In this document: positions 26,062-34,166 of the stretch, piece after piece
Position numbering within the stretch: the stretch's first letter is position 1
Layout: each line of letters opens with the position of its first letter
DNA from: GCA-002708145 sp045562755
GTDB taxonomy: Bacteria; Chloroflexota; Dehalococcoidia; Lucifugimonadales; Lucifugimonadaceae
Assembly (NCBI GenBank): GCA_045562755.1
Contig: JBJKVF010000006.1
Coordinates: 496,001 to 560,000, forward strand
DNA length: 64,000 nt
Reading direction: 5' to 3'
Translations under genes and position numbers: made by a program
Notes under the pieces: generated by a model
Seen by the model: only the letters and a program-made list of their open reading frames with translations
What the model was told of the DNA's origin: nothing
Database searches by the model: none

Positions 26062-27702
26062 TCACTTTTGTATATTATATTTTGAACTTTTTAATGTCAT
26101 GAATGCCATCGGAATTCCAGCAATTAGTATTAGTATAAGCGAAGCTCCACCGGTTCTAGTAAAAAAAGCTTCTGTTGCAGCTCCCCATATAGTTGTCGAA
26201 AGAGTATCATAACCTATTGGAGATAGAATAAGTGTAGCAGGAAGTTCTTTTAGTGTAAGTAAAAAAACAATTATTCCACCAGAAATAATACCTGGCATTA
26301 TTAGGGGAAGGGTAACTTTTGACATTACCTTAATAGGTGTTTTACCTAAGGAGTATGCAGCATCTTCTAATCTTGGATTTACCTGCAAAACAGATGCTCT
26401 AATTGAACCAATACTAGCAGGAATAAATAGAACAATATAAGAAAAAATTAATAACCACATTGATTGGTATAACGGAAAGAATAAATTTATACTCAAAAAT
26501 ACTAAGGACAATGCGACAACTATACCAGGTAGTCCAAAACCAATGTATGATGAGAATTCAATAAAATTATTGAGTTTATGTTTATAACGTGTAATAAGCA
26601 GCGCTACAGGCAAAGCTGTGAGAATAGTGAAAAAACTAGCTAAAAATGCAACATATAAAGAATTTATCACTGGATTTAAAAGAGGAAGAAGATCATTACC
26701 GTTAATTAGCCCCCTAATTAACCAGTAAAATAACACACCTATGGGAGTTAATAAAGAAAGTAAAATAATTAATAATAAAATTAATACTAATAGCCATTTA
26801 AAAATCCCTGTTTCTATGTGTTTAGATATTTTTTCAGCTCCTGAAGTACTTCTATGAAAAACTCCCTTACCCCTAGTAAAATATTCTATAAAAATAAAAA
26901 ATAAGGCAAAAAAAACTAATAATAATGACAATATCGAAGGAAGAGATCTATTAATTGAGGCATCATATAAAGTCATGATATTTACTGTAAATGTATTATA
27001 TCTTAGAAGTGCCATACCGCCGTAATCACTCAACGTATATAAAGCCACCAATAATGCACCTGCAGCAATAGCTGGTCTAAGTAAAGGAATAGTTATGAAA
27101 AAAAATGTCTTTACAGGGCCGTAGCCTAATGACCTTGAAGCTTCTAATAATTGAGGATCAAGTCTTCGTAAAGCACCTCTAACTATCAAAAAAACATAGG
27201 GATAAGTCATAATTACAAGCACAAATGTAGCACCTGGCAAACCATAAATTTCAGGTAATCTATCAACTCCAAATATTGATAAAAACTTCTGCAATTGTCC
27301 TTTAGGAGAATATAGCTCTACTACTGTTGTGGCTAGTATAAAACTTGGTATAACTAAAGGTAAAATCAATCCTAATGTAAGAATTTTTTTAAATGGAACA
27401 TCAGTTTTTTCAATTACCCATGCTGCAAAAATAGAAATAATTGATGAAACTACAGAAACAAGAATAATAATTGAAATCGTACGAAAAAAAACTAAAAAAA
27501 CATTTTTAGTAAGTACAATACTCATAATTTTATTATCAACAATTTCAAAGGATCTAAAAAGTAAATATAAAGCAGGAGTAATACAAAGTAATGCTACTAA
27601 TAAAGCTAGTATAATTAATAATGTTGGAGGCTTACTCTTATTATGTAATATGTTTTTTGCAAATTTGTTCTGATTCATGAAGTTAAATTCTACTAAATTC
27701 AT
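26062..27702 (-). CDS. Fused double-domain ABC permease (FbpB-like)
   Basis: About 546 residues form two homologous six-helix permease halves, each with an EAA-type cytoplasmic loop (LLEASRSLGYGPVKTFFFITIPLLRPAI and LEDAAYSLGKTPIKVMSKVTLPLIMPGI in shortened form). This fused organisation is that of FbpB/thiamine ThiP-type importers. The frame can extend to TTG 27720, but ATG 27702 is preferred: a TATAAT at 27715-27710 (minus) ends 7 bases before it, indicating a leaderless transcript. The start is only 17 bases from the ATG of the divergent gene. Confidence 0.84.
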   Translation of the reverse strand: MNLVEFNFMNQNKFAKNILHNKSKPPTLLIILALLVALLCITPALYLLFRSFEIVDNKIMSIVLTKNVFLVFFRTISIIILVSVVSSIISIFAAWVIEKTDVPFKKILTLGLILPLVIPSFILATTVVELYSPKGQLQKFLSIFGVDRLPEIYGLPGATFVLVIMTYPYVFLIVRGALRRLDPQLLEASRSLGYGPVKTFFFITIPLLRPAIAAGALLVALYTLSDYGGMALLRYNTFTVNIMTLYDASINRSLPSILSLLLVFFALFFIFIEYFTRGKGVFHRSTSGAEKISKHIETGIFKWLLVLILLLIILLSLLTPIGVLFYWLIRGLINGNDLLPLLNPVINSLYVAFLASFFTILTALPVALLITRYKHKLNNFIEFSSYIGFGLPGIVVALSLVFLSINLFFPLYQSMWLLIFSYIVLFIPASIGSIRASVLQVNPRLEDAAYSLGKTPIKVMSKVTLPLIMPGIISGGIIVFLLTLKELPATLILSPIGYDTLSTTIWGAATEAFFTRTGGASLILILIAGIPMAFMTLKSSKYNIQK

Positions 27703-27719
27703 TACCAAAATTATACACA

Positions 27720-28607
27720 ATGATAAATCTAAAAAAAAATAAACTAATATATTTAATTATTATCCTGATAATAATAGTAATAACTTTACTAATTTTTGAT
27801 AGTGATGATGAACAGACTTCGAATAATTTTGTCCCAACGGCAATTGCAACTATTACACCAGAAGCAATAATTACACCTACCGTAATTATTGCTATTGATA
27901 CACCCACCATTACTTCATCAATATTAATTACTCCAACAATTGAAAAAATTCAACCAACACCAATTCCACCTAGGTCATATGTTGAAGAAATGGGAAGACT
28001 AATTTACGAAAAAAACATTAATGCTGAAACGTTATTTCTCAAGTCTGTATCTATAAATGAATGGGAAGATGAATCTCTTGGTTGCCCGAAACCTGGAGAA
28101 TATTATTCTGATGAAAATAAGCCATATAAAGGATATAAATATGTTATAAGTGATGGAGAAAATGACTGGGAATACCATACAAATTTAAACGATACATATC
28201 TCATAAGATGTAATGAAATATCAGATCAAACTCATCAGCTAATTAATATAGCTTCTGAATTAGATTTATTCAATACCAAGGAGATAAACATATACAGATG
28301 GGATTTTGATGAAAATGAGTTCTTTTTTCTTGAGAAATTAGAACAAAAAGATCAAGTATTAATTATTGATATATTAAATACAGAATTAGTTTTATCTGTT
28401 CAAGAACCATGTCGTAGCTTGTTCATGCTAGAATTTCAGAAAAACAATTCAAAAGAAATCTTAGAATTTTTATGCTCTGAAAATAAGACTATCTTATTTG
28501 GTAGTCAATCCTTTTGGAATAAAAAGCAAGCAACAGCCCCAAATGAAATAGGTAAAATTGTTGGGTCGTATCTTATAGGGCAACCAATCCCAACAATACC
28601 AGAATAA
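27720..28607 (+). CDS. Membrane-anchored secreted protein with Thr/Pro linker and SLGCP-type domain
   Basis: A single hydrophobic helix (about residues 9-26) is followed by a threonine/proline/isoleucine-rich linker (about 37-84), then an extracytoplasmic domain with the motif WEDESLGCPKPG (about 115-126) and, downstream, YEYHT-type and CNE segments (DWEYHT, LIRCNE). I associate the 'W-x-D-x-SLGCP-x-PG' pattern with a domain of secreted Chloroflexota proteins of unknown function; that is memory, not a search. Two cysteine pairs may form disulfides. It diverges from the ABC permease with a 17-base shared promoter and precedes relA/spoT by 19 bases. Confidence 0.68.
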   Translation: MINLKKNKLIYLIIILIIIVITLLIFDSDDEQTSNNFVPTAIATITPEAIITPTVIIAIDTPTITSSILITPTIEKIQPTPIPPRSYVEEMGRLIYEKNINAETLFLKSVSINEWEDESLGCPKPGEYYSDENKPYKGYKYVISDGENDWEYHTNLNDTYLIRCNEISDQTHQLINIASELDLFNTKEINIYRWDFDENEFFFLEKLEQKDQVLIIDILNTELVLSVQEPCRSLFMLEFQKNNSKEILEFLCSENKTILFGSQSFWNKKQATAPNEIGKIVGSYLIGQPIPTIPE

Positions 28608-28626
28608 TGATAAAATTATTGATTAA

Positions 28627-30822
28627 ATGACAATAACAAAAATTCATAATAAAAATCTTGAACTAATTGATCTAGTTAAGAATTATCTGCCTGAAAAAGA
28701 AGTTGTATCAATAAAAAAAGCACTAGATTTCGCTCATGATTCTCACAAAAATCAAAAAAGAATTTCAGGGGAACCTTACATAATACATCCCGTTTCTACT
28801 GCCTTTCATTTAGCTAAGATGAGACTTGATAGCGAAACTATTCAAGCAGGATTATTACACGATGTGATAGAAGATTGCGGAGTATCCCATGAAGAATTAG
28901 CAGAAAACTTTAATATTAATATAGCTAATTTAGTTGATGGAGTAACAAAATTAAAAAAATTAGATATGATTCCTACCAATTCAAAAATGATAAAACAGTA
29001 TACTAAACACGAAACTTCAAGATCCGCCTCACTAAGAAAAATGCTAGTAGCAATGGCTGAAGATACTAGGGTAGTGTTGATTAAACTCGCTGATAGATTA
29101 CATAATATGGAAACTTTAGAGCATTTATCAACAGCAAAAAGGAAAAGAATATCTCGAGAAACACTAGATATATATTCACCGATAGCTCACAGGTTAGGCA
29201 TGAATGAAATGAAGTGGAAACTTGAAGATTATGCTTTCAGGCACCTAAATCCAGAATCTTATAGAAACACTTCGAAATTAGTTAATAGAAAAAGAATTGA
29301 AAGAGAAAAATATACTTCAGCTGCAATAAAATCAATCGAAAAGCCATTAATTGAAAATGGAATAAATTGTTATGTTGATGGTAGAGTCAAAAATTTATAT
29401 AGCATCTATAATAAATTAGAAAAATATAAAAATCTTGGAAAAAAATTTGATGAAATTTACGATCTTATAGCTCTAAGAGTAATCTGTGATAACGAAAAAG
29501 ATTGTTATTCTGCTTTAGGTTTTGTACATTCCAAGTGGCGTCCAGTACCTGGACAATTTGATGACTATATAGCAACGCCTAAAGAAAATATGTATCAAGC
29601 ACTTCACACATCTGTTAGAGGGCCAGGCAATTATCCTATTGAGGTTCAAATAAAGACAAAAGAGATGCATACAATTGCAGAAGAAGGACTTGCATCACAC
29701 TGGGTGTATAAAGATGTAAAAAATTCGGAAATCAATATTGATGATTTCGAAAAAAAAATGTCTTGGCTTAGAAGGTTACTTGACTGGCACAATGAAATGT
29801 CAGGAGATGAAGAGTACTTAGATAATGTTAAGACGGATATCTTAAATGATCAAGTTTTTGTATACACTCCTAAAGGTGACGTGAAAGATTTACCAACTGG
29901 AGCAACACCGTTAGACTTTGCTTATAGAATACATACTGATCTTGGACATGATGCAGTAACAGCAATAATCAATGGAAAAATTTCACCATTAAATACATCT
30001 CTTTCTAATGGAGATGTTATAGAAATAAAAAAATCAAAGTCAAAAAGAGGTCCAAGTCTAGATTGGTTAAATAAAGATCTAAGATACATAATAACTGCAA
30101 GCGCACAAACAAAAGTACGACAATGGTTTAGGAAGCAAGAAAAAGAAGCAAATATCGATCGAGGTAAAGACATAATCAAACGAGAAATAAAAAGGCTTGG
30201 AATAAGGAATTTCTCAGAAAAAGAAATTTTTCTTACCTTAGAATTTGAAAATTTCGAAGAATTATGCGAGGCAGTTGGAATCGGACAAATATCAATTCAA
30301 GCCATTACAGAACTAATGAGTCCCGAGAGAGAAAAAAAATCTTACTTAAATTTATATGATGAGAATTATATTCGAACAGAAGACAAAAATGTTTTTATTA
30401 TGGGAGAAGAAAAGTTCTCTTTAAAAATTGCAAAATGTTGCAACTTAGTGCATGGTGATGAAATTATGGGGTACTTAACGAAAAATAAACAAGTTACTGT
30501 GCATAGTGAAAATTGCAGAATAATTATTCAAAATCCGGAAAAAAATGTTGATGTAGCATGGAGGCATTCAGAATCTGCATTCGCGTCAAGAATTGAGATA
30601 CACGCTTACGACCGTTTAGGATTAATTAGAGATATAACAGATATAGTTTCATCTGAAAATATCAATATACATTCCTTAGTTTCACAAGAACATCCAAAAA
30701 ATAATATTTCTAATGTCTACTTAACAGTGTACACTGAAGGAGTAGAACAACTAAGCAGGCTGTTTTCACGTATTGAGACAATACCTGGAGTAAATAACGT
30801 ATTTAGAGTTTATAAAAAATAA
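28627..30822 (+). CDS. RelA/SpoT bifunctional (p)ppGpp synthetase/hydrolase
   Basis: The 731-residue protein has the full long-RSH layout: an HD hydrolase domain (GLLHDVIEDC at about 76-84 with the histidine/aspartate pair), a synthetase domain (GRVKNLYSIYNKL and EIYDLIALRVI), a TGS domain (VFVYTPKGDVKDLPTGATPLDFAYRIHTDLGH region) and a C-terminal ACT domain (about 655-731). The HD motif is intact, so both synthesis and hydrolysis of the alarmone are likely (Rel type). The ATG lies 19 bases after the preceding stop, and rpsT follows. Confidence 0.94.
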   Translation: MTITKIHNKNLELIDLVKNYLPEKEVVSIKKALDFAHDSHKNQKRISGEPYIIHPVSTAFHLAKMRLDSETIQAGLLHDVIEDCGVSHEELAENFNINIANLVDGVTKLKKLDMIPTNSKMIKQYTKHETSRSASLRKMLVAMAEDTRVVLIKLADRLHNMETLEHLSTAKRKRISRETLDIYSPIAHRLGMNEMKWKLEDYAFRHLNPESYRNTSKLVNRKRIEREKYTSAAIKSIEKPLIENGINCYVDGRVKNLYSIYNKLEKYKNLGKKFDEIYDLIALRVICDNEKDCYSALGFVHSKWRPVPGQFDDYIATPKENMYQALHTSVRGPGNYPIEVQIKTKEMHTIAEEGLASHWVYKDVKNSEINIDDFEKKMSWLRRLLDWHNEMSGDEEYLDNVKTDILNDQVFVYTPKGDVKDLPTGATPLDFAYRIHTDLGHDAVTAIINGKISPLNTSLSNGDVIEIKKSKSKRGPSLDWLNKDLRYIITASAQTKVRQWFRKQEKEANIDRGKDIIKREIKRLGIRNFSEKEIFLTLEFENFEELCEAVGIGQISIQAITELMSPEREKKSYLNLYDENYIRTEDKNVFIMGEEKFSLKIAKCCNLVHGDEIMGYLTKNKQVTVHSENCRIIIQNPEKNVDVAWRHSESAFASRIEIHAYDRLGLIRDITDIVSSENINIHSLVSQEHPKNNISNVYLTVYTEGVEQLSRLFSRIETIPGVNNVFRVYKK

Positions 30823-30844
30823 TCATATATTAGAAGGAAAATTA

Positions 30845-31093
30845 ATGCCACCAAAGAAAACTTTACGTTCACAAAAAAATAAAGCAGTAAGAAATAGAGC
30901 TGCTAAATCATTTACTAGAAGTAGAGTAAAAAATGCTATTGATGCTATTGATAATGATGCTATTGATAACAAAGAAGAACTGCTTAAGAAAGCTTTCTCA
31001 GCACTTGATAAAGCAGCTTCTAAAGGAGTTATTCATAAAAATAATGCTTCAAGAAAAAAATCTAGATTATCAAAAAAGATTAATGTAAATTAA
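30845..31093 (+). CDS. rpsT: 30S ribosomal protein S20
   Basis: The 82-residue lysine-rich protein has the S20 profile: SQKNKAVRNRAAKSFTRSRVKNAI at the N-terminus and a KAFSALDKAASKGVIHKNNASRKKSRL C-terminus (quoted in shortened parts), in which the GVIHKN-ARKKSRL signature is diagnostic. An AGAAGGAAAA ribosome binding site precedes the ATG. It is followed 8 bases later by a hypothetical gene, probably in the same transcript. Confidence 0.95.
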   Translation: MPPKKTLRSQKNKAVRNRAAKSFTRSRVKNAIDAIDNDAIDNKEELLKKAFSALDKAASKGVIHKNNASRKKSRLSKKINVN

Positions 31094-31101
31094 TTCTTTC
31101 A

Positions 31102-31566
31102 ATGACTAATTCAAATAATACTGAAAATATTCAAGAAAACCATAAATTACAATCCTCAAAAACCAACACACTTTATAATTGGAAAATTCGTCACCCTTAC
31201 GAGGATGTAGAAGATAGGGTATGTGTCGAAGTAAATGCTTGGCGTGGATTATTGTATCGTTGGAGATTTGTAATACCGCATGATTACAAGGGATTAGTAA
31301 AATGGGGTGTAGGCAAATCAGGAACTGGAAAAGTTGAAGACTCTATTAAAAGAAAGATACAGAATGGACCCGTAAAAATGGTAAACGGTCCAACAGTATT
31401 ATGGTTCGGTGGTAATGAGTCAATAAGTACAGATCTTTCCGCATATTTAATTTTTCAAGGTAAGCCCCCTGATTATATTTCTTTTGGTCAGGCTAAAGAA
31501 GTAGATGGCCCGCCCTATGAAATGGAAGGAATTACCTTTGGTGGAGACAATCACAACCATTCATAA
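31102..31566 (+). CDS. Hypothetical protein downstream of rpsT
   Basis: I do not recognise this 154-residue soluble protein. The first 22 residues are polar and disordered-looking. The core has many aromatic and glycine residues (EVNAWRGLLYRWRFVIPHD, LVKWGVGKSGTGK, TVLWFGGNESI), suggesting a compact beta-rich domain. There is no signal peptide, and only one cysteine. GKSGTGK looks like a P-loop at first glance, but the required spacing is absent. Normal codon usage, a full-length frame and the 8-base spacing from rpsT support it as a real gene. Confidence 0.6.
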   Translation: MTNSNNTENIQENHKLQSSKTNTLYNWKIRHPYEDVEDRVCVEVNAWRGLLYRWRFVIPHDYKGLVKWGVGKSGTGKVEDSIKRKIQNGPVKMVNGPTVLWFGGNESISTDLSAYLIFQGKPPDYISFGQAKEVDGPPYEMEGITFGGDNHNHS

Positions 31567-31589
31567 ATAAATATAATTGACAGATTTTT

Positions 31590-31619
31590 TTGACTTTTTG
31601 TTGTTAAAAATGATATTTT
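31590..31619 (+). promoter_or_regulatory. lexA promoter
   Basis: TTGACT (31590-31595), an 18-base spacer and TATTTT (31614-31619) form a plausible sigma-70-type promoter. A LexA-type operator begins at the last -10 base, covering the expected transcription start. Transcripts would have a leader of about 30 bases before the ATG at 31655. Confidence 0.55.
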
Positions 31620-31634
31620 AGAACATAAGTGCTT
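31619..31634. promoter_or_regulatory. LexA-type SOS operator before lexA (one degenerate arm)
   Basis: TAGAACATAAGTGCTT matches the perfect palindrome found before the HTH gene at 13 or 14 of 16 positions: the left arm and centre are identical, while the right arm is GTGCTT instead of GTTCTA. Position just downstream of the -10 box fits autorepression of lexA with a weaker site. Confidence 0.68.
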
Positions 31635-31654
31635 ATAAAAAATAAAGGATCAAA

Positions 31655-32284
31655 ATGAAATCTATATCTGAGCGTCAAGAGAAAATCTTAAGTTTTATAC
31701 AAGAATTCATTGAAAATAACGATTACCCACCAACTATAAGAGATATTCAGTCTGGTTGTAATATCAGCTCTACATCTGTAGTATCTTATAATCTAGACAA
31801 ATTAAAAGAAATTGGTTATTTAAACAGAAATTCTGAAGTATCTAGAGGACTTAAACTCACAAATCATATTAGTGATTCTAGTGTGCCTTTGCTAGGAACA
31901 ATTGCAGCTGGATCGCCTTTTCCTTTGCCAGATAATGATAGTTGGTCGGATGCAAATGGCAAAGAATTTGTTGAGATACCTCATTCTATGATTAATTCAT
32001 CCGAAGGTGTATATGCGCTCAAGGTGAGGGGGGAATCTATGATTGATGCTTTTATTTCTGATGGAGACTTAGTCATAATGGAACAAACTAAAAATGTTAG
32101 AAATGGTCAAATGGCAGCTGTTAGAATAATTTCAGATGATACTACGACCCTAAAGCATGTCTATTCTGACGGAGAATTTACTAAACTTGAGCCTGCAAAT
32201 AGTCAGATGAAAGCAATGACATTTAAATCTAATAATATTCAAATACTCAGTAAAGTAATTGGCGTTTGGAGATACTTAGGATAA
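31655..32284 (+). CDS. lexA: LexA SOS repressor/autopeptidase
   Basis: The 209-residue protein has an N-terminal winged helix (residues about 1-70, SERQEKILSFIQEFI and TIRDIQSGCNISSTSVV) and a C-terminal S24 peptidase domain. The self-cleavage site is Ala85-Gly86 (GTIAAGSPF), the nucleophilic serine is about 128 (VRGESMID), and the lysine base is about 167 (DTTTLKHV). All catalytic elements are present. It represses SOS genes until RecA-stimulated cleavage. A related operator in its own promoter implies autoregulation. tatA follows 34 bases later. Confidence 0.94.
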   Translation: MKSISERQEKILSFIQEFIENNDYPPTIRDIQSGCNISSTSVVSYNLDKLKEIGYLNRNSEVSRGLKLTNHISDSSVPLLGTIAAGSPFPLPDNDSWSDANGKEFVEIPHSMINSSEGVYALKVRGESMIDAFISDGDLVIMEQTKNVRNGQMAAVRIISDDTTTLKHVYSDGEFTKLEPANSQMKAMTFKSNNIQILSKVIGVWRYLG

Positions 32285-32318
32285 AATTATATTAAAACAT
32301 TAATCGTTAGGAAAAAAA

Positions 32319-32483
32319 ATGCAAAATCTCGGACCATTACAAATAGGATTAATTCTAGTGTTAGTTCTTCTTTTATTTGGAGTAGGTAAATTACCTCAGG
32401 TTGGAAAAGGACTTGGGCAAGCTCTAAATGAATTTCGCGGAGCAGTTAACAAAGATGAAGAGAAAAAAAAGAAAAAAAAATAA
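32319..32483 (+). CDS. tatA: Tat translocase subunit TatA (small)
   Basis: The 54-residue protein has one N-terminal membrane helix (LQIGLILVLVLLLFGVGKLP) followed by the TatA hinge and amphipathic helix (FGVGKLPQVGKGLGQALNEFRGAV), then a lysine-only tail. The FG-x-[GK]-LP hinge and the LNEFR motif are diagnostic. ATG is at 32319, preceded by a weak GTTAGGAA ribosome site; the TAA is at 32481-32483. It converges on tatC with a gap of 4 bases, so the Tat genes are on both strands. Confidence 0.92.
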   Translation: MQNLGPLQIGLILVLVLLLFGVGKLPQVGKGLGQALNEFRGAVNKDEEKKKKKK

Positions 32484-32487
32484 TCTA

Positions 32488-33204
32488 CTATTTTTCTCCA
32501 ATTCTTACTAAAAGCATACCAATTTCAAACAGTAACATCACAGGTATGGCAACAAGAATTTGTGATATTGGGTCCGTTGGAGTAATCAAGGCTCCAAAAA
32601 TAAAAGCAAATAAAATCATCCATCTTCTAAATTTTTTTAATGACGAGTAGCTTACAAGTTGAATTTTTGCCAATAGGAACATGATAATTGGGAGTTCAAA
32701 AATTATTCCAAGCCAAAAAATAAAAGTTACCATTTGAGAAATCAAAGGTGCCACCATTATTACTGGTTCTCCGATATCTTTTGACAATTTTATCAAGAAA
32801 CTTACTAGCCTTGGTATTACTATAATATAAGCAAATAAAGCACCTATACTAAAAGATATAAGAGAGAATGGTACAAGTATAAATATGTATTTTTGTTCAT
32901 TTTTTTTTAATGCTGGTTTAAAAAACATTGATAACTCCCAAAAAAAATAAGGTAAAGTCATTATGATGCCAAAAGTTATAGCTAGTTTTGCAGCAACAAC
33001 CCAACCTTCTGTTATTTTCTGAATAGCTATGACACCCCCATTATTCTGAATAATAGCATCTACATTTAAGGTAAAAAAATTGAAAATTTGTTTATAAAAA
33101 AATAGTGAAATTACAGAAAAAATCAATGCTAATAAAAAAACTCTAAACATTCTTTTTTTTAGCTCATCCAAATGTTCCATTATTGACATCATCTTATCAT
33201 TCAA
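32488..33204 (-). CDS. tatC: Tat translocase subunit TatC
   Basis: The 238-residue six-helix membrane protein begins with the TatC hallmark EHLDELKKRM and includes the conserved F-x-E-L-P segment (GIIFELPIIMF) and ITPTDPISQILVAIP. TatC recognises the twin-arginine signal. It overlaps the TatB-like gene by 4 bases (ATGA-type coupling), and its stop is 4 bases from the converging tatA stop. Confidence 0.94.
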   Translation of the reverse strand: MNDKMMSIMEHLDELKKRMFRVFLLALIFSVISLFFYKQIFNFFTLNVDAIIQNNGGVIAIQKITEGWVVAAKLAITFGIIMTLPYFFWELSMFFKPALKKNEQKYIFILVPFSLISFSIGALFAYIIVIPRLVSFLIKLSKDIGEPVIMVAPLISQMVTFIFWLGIIFELPIIMFLLAKIQLVSYSSLKKFRRWMILFAFIFGALITPTDPISQILVAIPVMLLFEIGMLLVRIGEK

Positions 33205-33512
33205 GAGTTATCATCCTTATTTTTATTTTCAAATGGATCATTAACTTCTTCAATAATTTGATCTAATTTTGCAGATGATTCAATTTTTTTCATATCTTTT
33301 TTTATATCATCTAGTGGGTCTAATTTTTTCAATTCTTCTATGTCAACAGCTTCGGTCACTATTGAAATTAAGTCATCTCTTTGCTTTTTCAATTGTGTAT
33401 ATAATAATCTCATTTTTCTTAAACCAAAAATTAATCTCTTTGGACCTAAGAAAAATAAAGCAATAAAAATTATTAATAAAAATTCAAATCCACCAACTCC
33501 AAAAAAATTCAT
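33201..33512 (-). CDS. tatB: TatA/TatB-like Tat subunit
   Basis: The 103-residue protein has one short N-terminal membrane helix (FLLIIFIALFFLGPKRL) followed by the FLGPKRLIFGLRKM hinge and a long charged amphipathic helix, as in TatB. It is longer than the companion TatA (54 residues) and is coupled to tatC, which supports a TatB role rather than a second TatA. The glutamate after the first glycines (FGVGGFEF) fits TatB. The gene lies 19 bases downstream of the Maf-like gene, which is on the same strand. Confidence 0.82.
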   Translation of the reverse strand: MNFFGVGGFEFLLIIFIALFFLGPKRLIFGLRKMRLLYTQLKKQRDDLISIVTEAVDIEELKKLDPLDDIKKDMKKIESSAKLDQIIEEVNDPFENKNKDDNS

Positions 33513-33531
33513 CTATATATACCTCAAATAT

Positions 33532-34155
33532 TTAAGTATGTTTATCACATACTATTTCATTGTAAATCCTAAATTCCATTTTCTTAAATAATTTTATCAA
33601 TCTACAAACTGGTAAGCCTACTACATTATTGTAACAACCAGAATAACTTTTTACTAAATTAAATTTTTTATCTTGAATTCCATATGAACCAGCTTTCGAT
33701 AAAATATCATTGAAATTTATATAATTTGTTAAATGTTTATCACTAAAATCTTTCATAACTACCTTCGTAGTTTCATAACTAACTTCGTAATTTTCTTTTT
33801 TTCTTAAACAGATTGCTGTAGTAACAAAATGAGTATGATTTTTTAACTTTTTTAGCATATTTTTTGCCTCAAATTGATTTCTTGGCTTAGGGAAAAACAA
33901 TTTTGAATTCCAGACAAGTGTATCTGCTGTAAGTATAAAATGTGTCTTGTTTTCAATATCAAGACTATTGTATATATATTCATTTTTAGCTATTGAAATT
34001 TTTTTAACATTTTCTTCAAATGAATATTTTTCACTCATCAGTTCATGCTCATCAAGATAGTGTTTAACCTTCTTAATTTTCACACCTAAATCTAATAAAA
34101 ATTTTTCCCGCCTAGGTGAGGATGATCCTAAAATTAGTGAATCAAAAATTGCCAT
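33532..34155 (-). CDS. maf: Maf-like nucleotide pyrophosphatase
   Basis: The 207-residue protein has the Maf N-terminal motif ILGSSSPRREKFL and the central LTADTLVW aspartate motif, followed by the conserved C-terminal GSYGIQDKKFNLVKSYSGCYNNVVGLP segment (given here in shortened context). Maf proteins hydrolyse non-canonical or pyrimidine nucleoside triphosphates and affect septation. It lies 11 bases downstream of the RNA methyltransferase gene and upstream of tatB. Confidence 0.88.
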   Translation of the reverse strand: MAIFDSLILGSSSPRREKFLLDLGVKIKKVKHYLDEHELMSEKYSFEENVKKISIAKNEYIYNSLDIENKTHFILTADTLVWNSKLFFPKPRNQFEAKNMLKKLKNHTHFVTTAICLRKKENYEVSYETTKVVMKDFSDKHLTNYINFNDILSKAGSYGIQDKKFNLVKSYSGCYNNVVGLPVCRLIKLFKKMEFRIYNEIVCDKHT

Positions 34156-34166
34156 TGTACATCCTT

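Noticed and set aside
31300..31345. P-loop NTPase motif in the protein after rpsT (GVGKSGTGK)
   Set aside because: The Walker A spacing [AG]-x4-GK-[ST] is not met in either possible register, and no Walker B follows.
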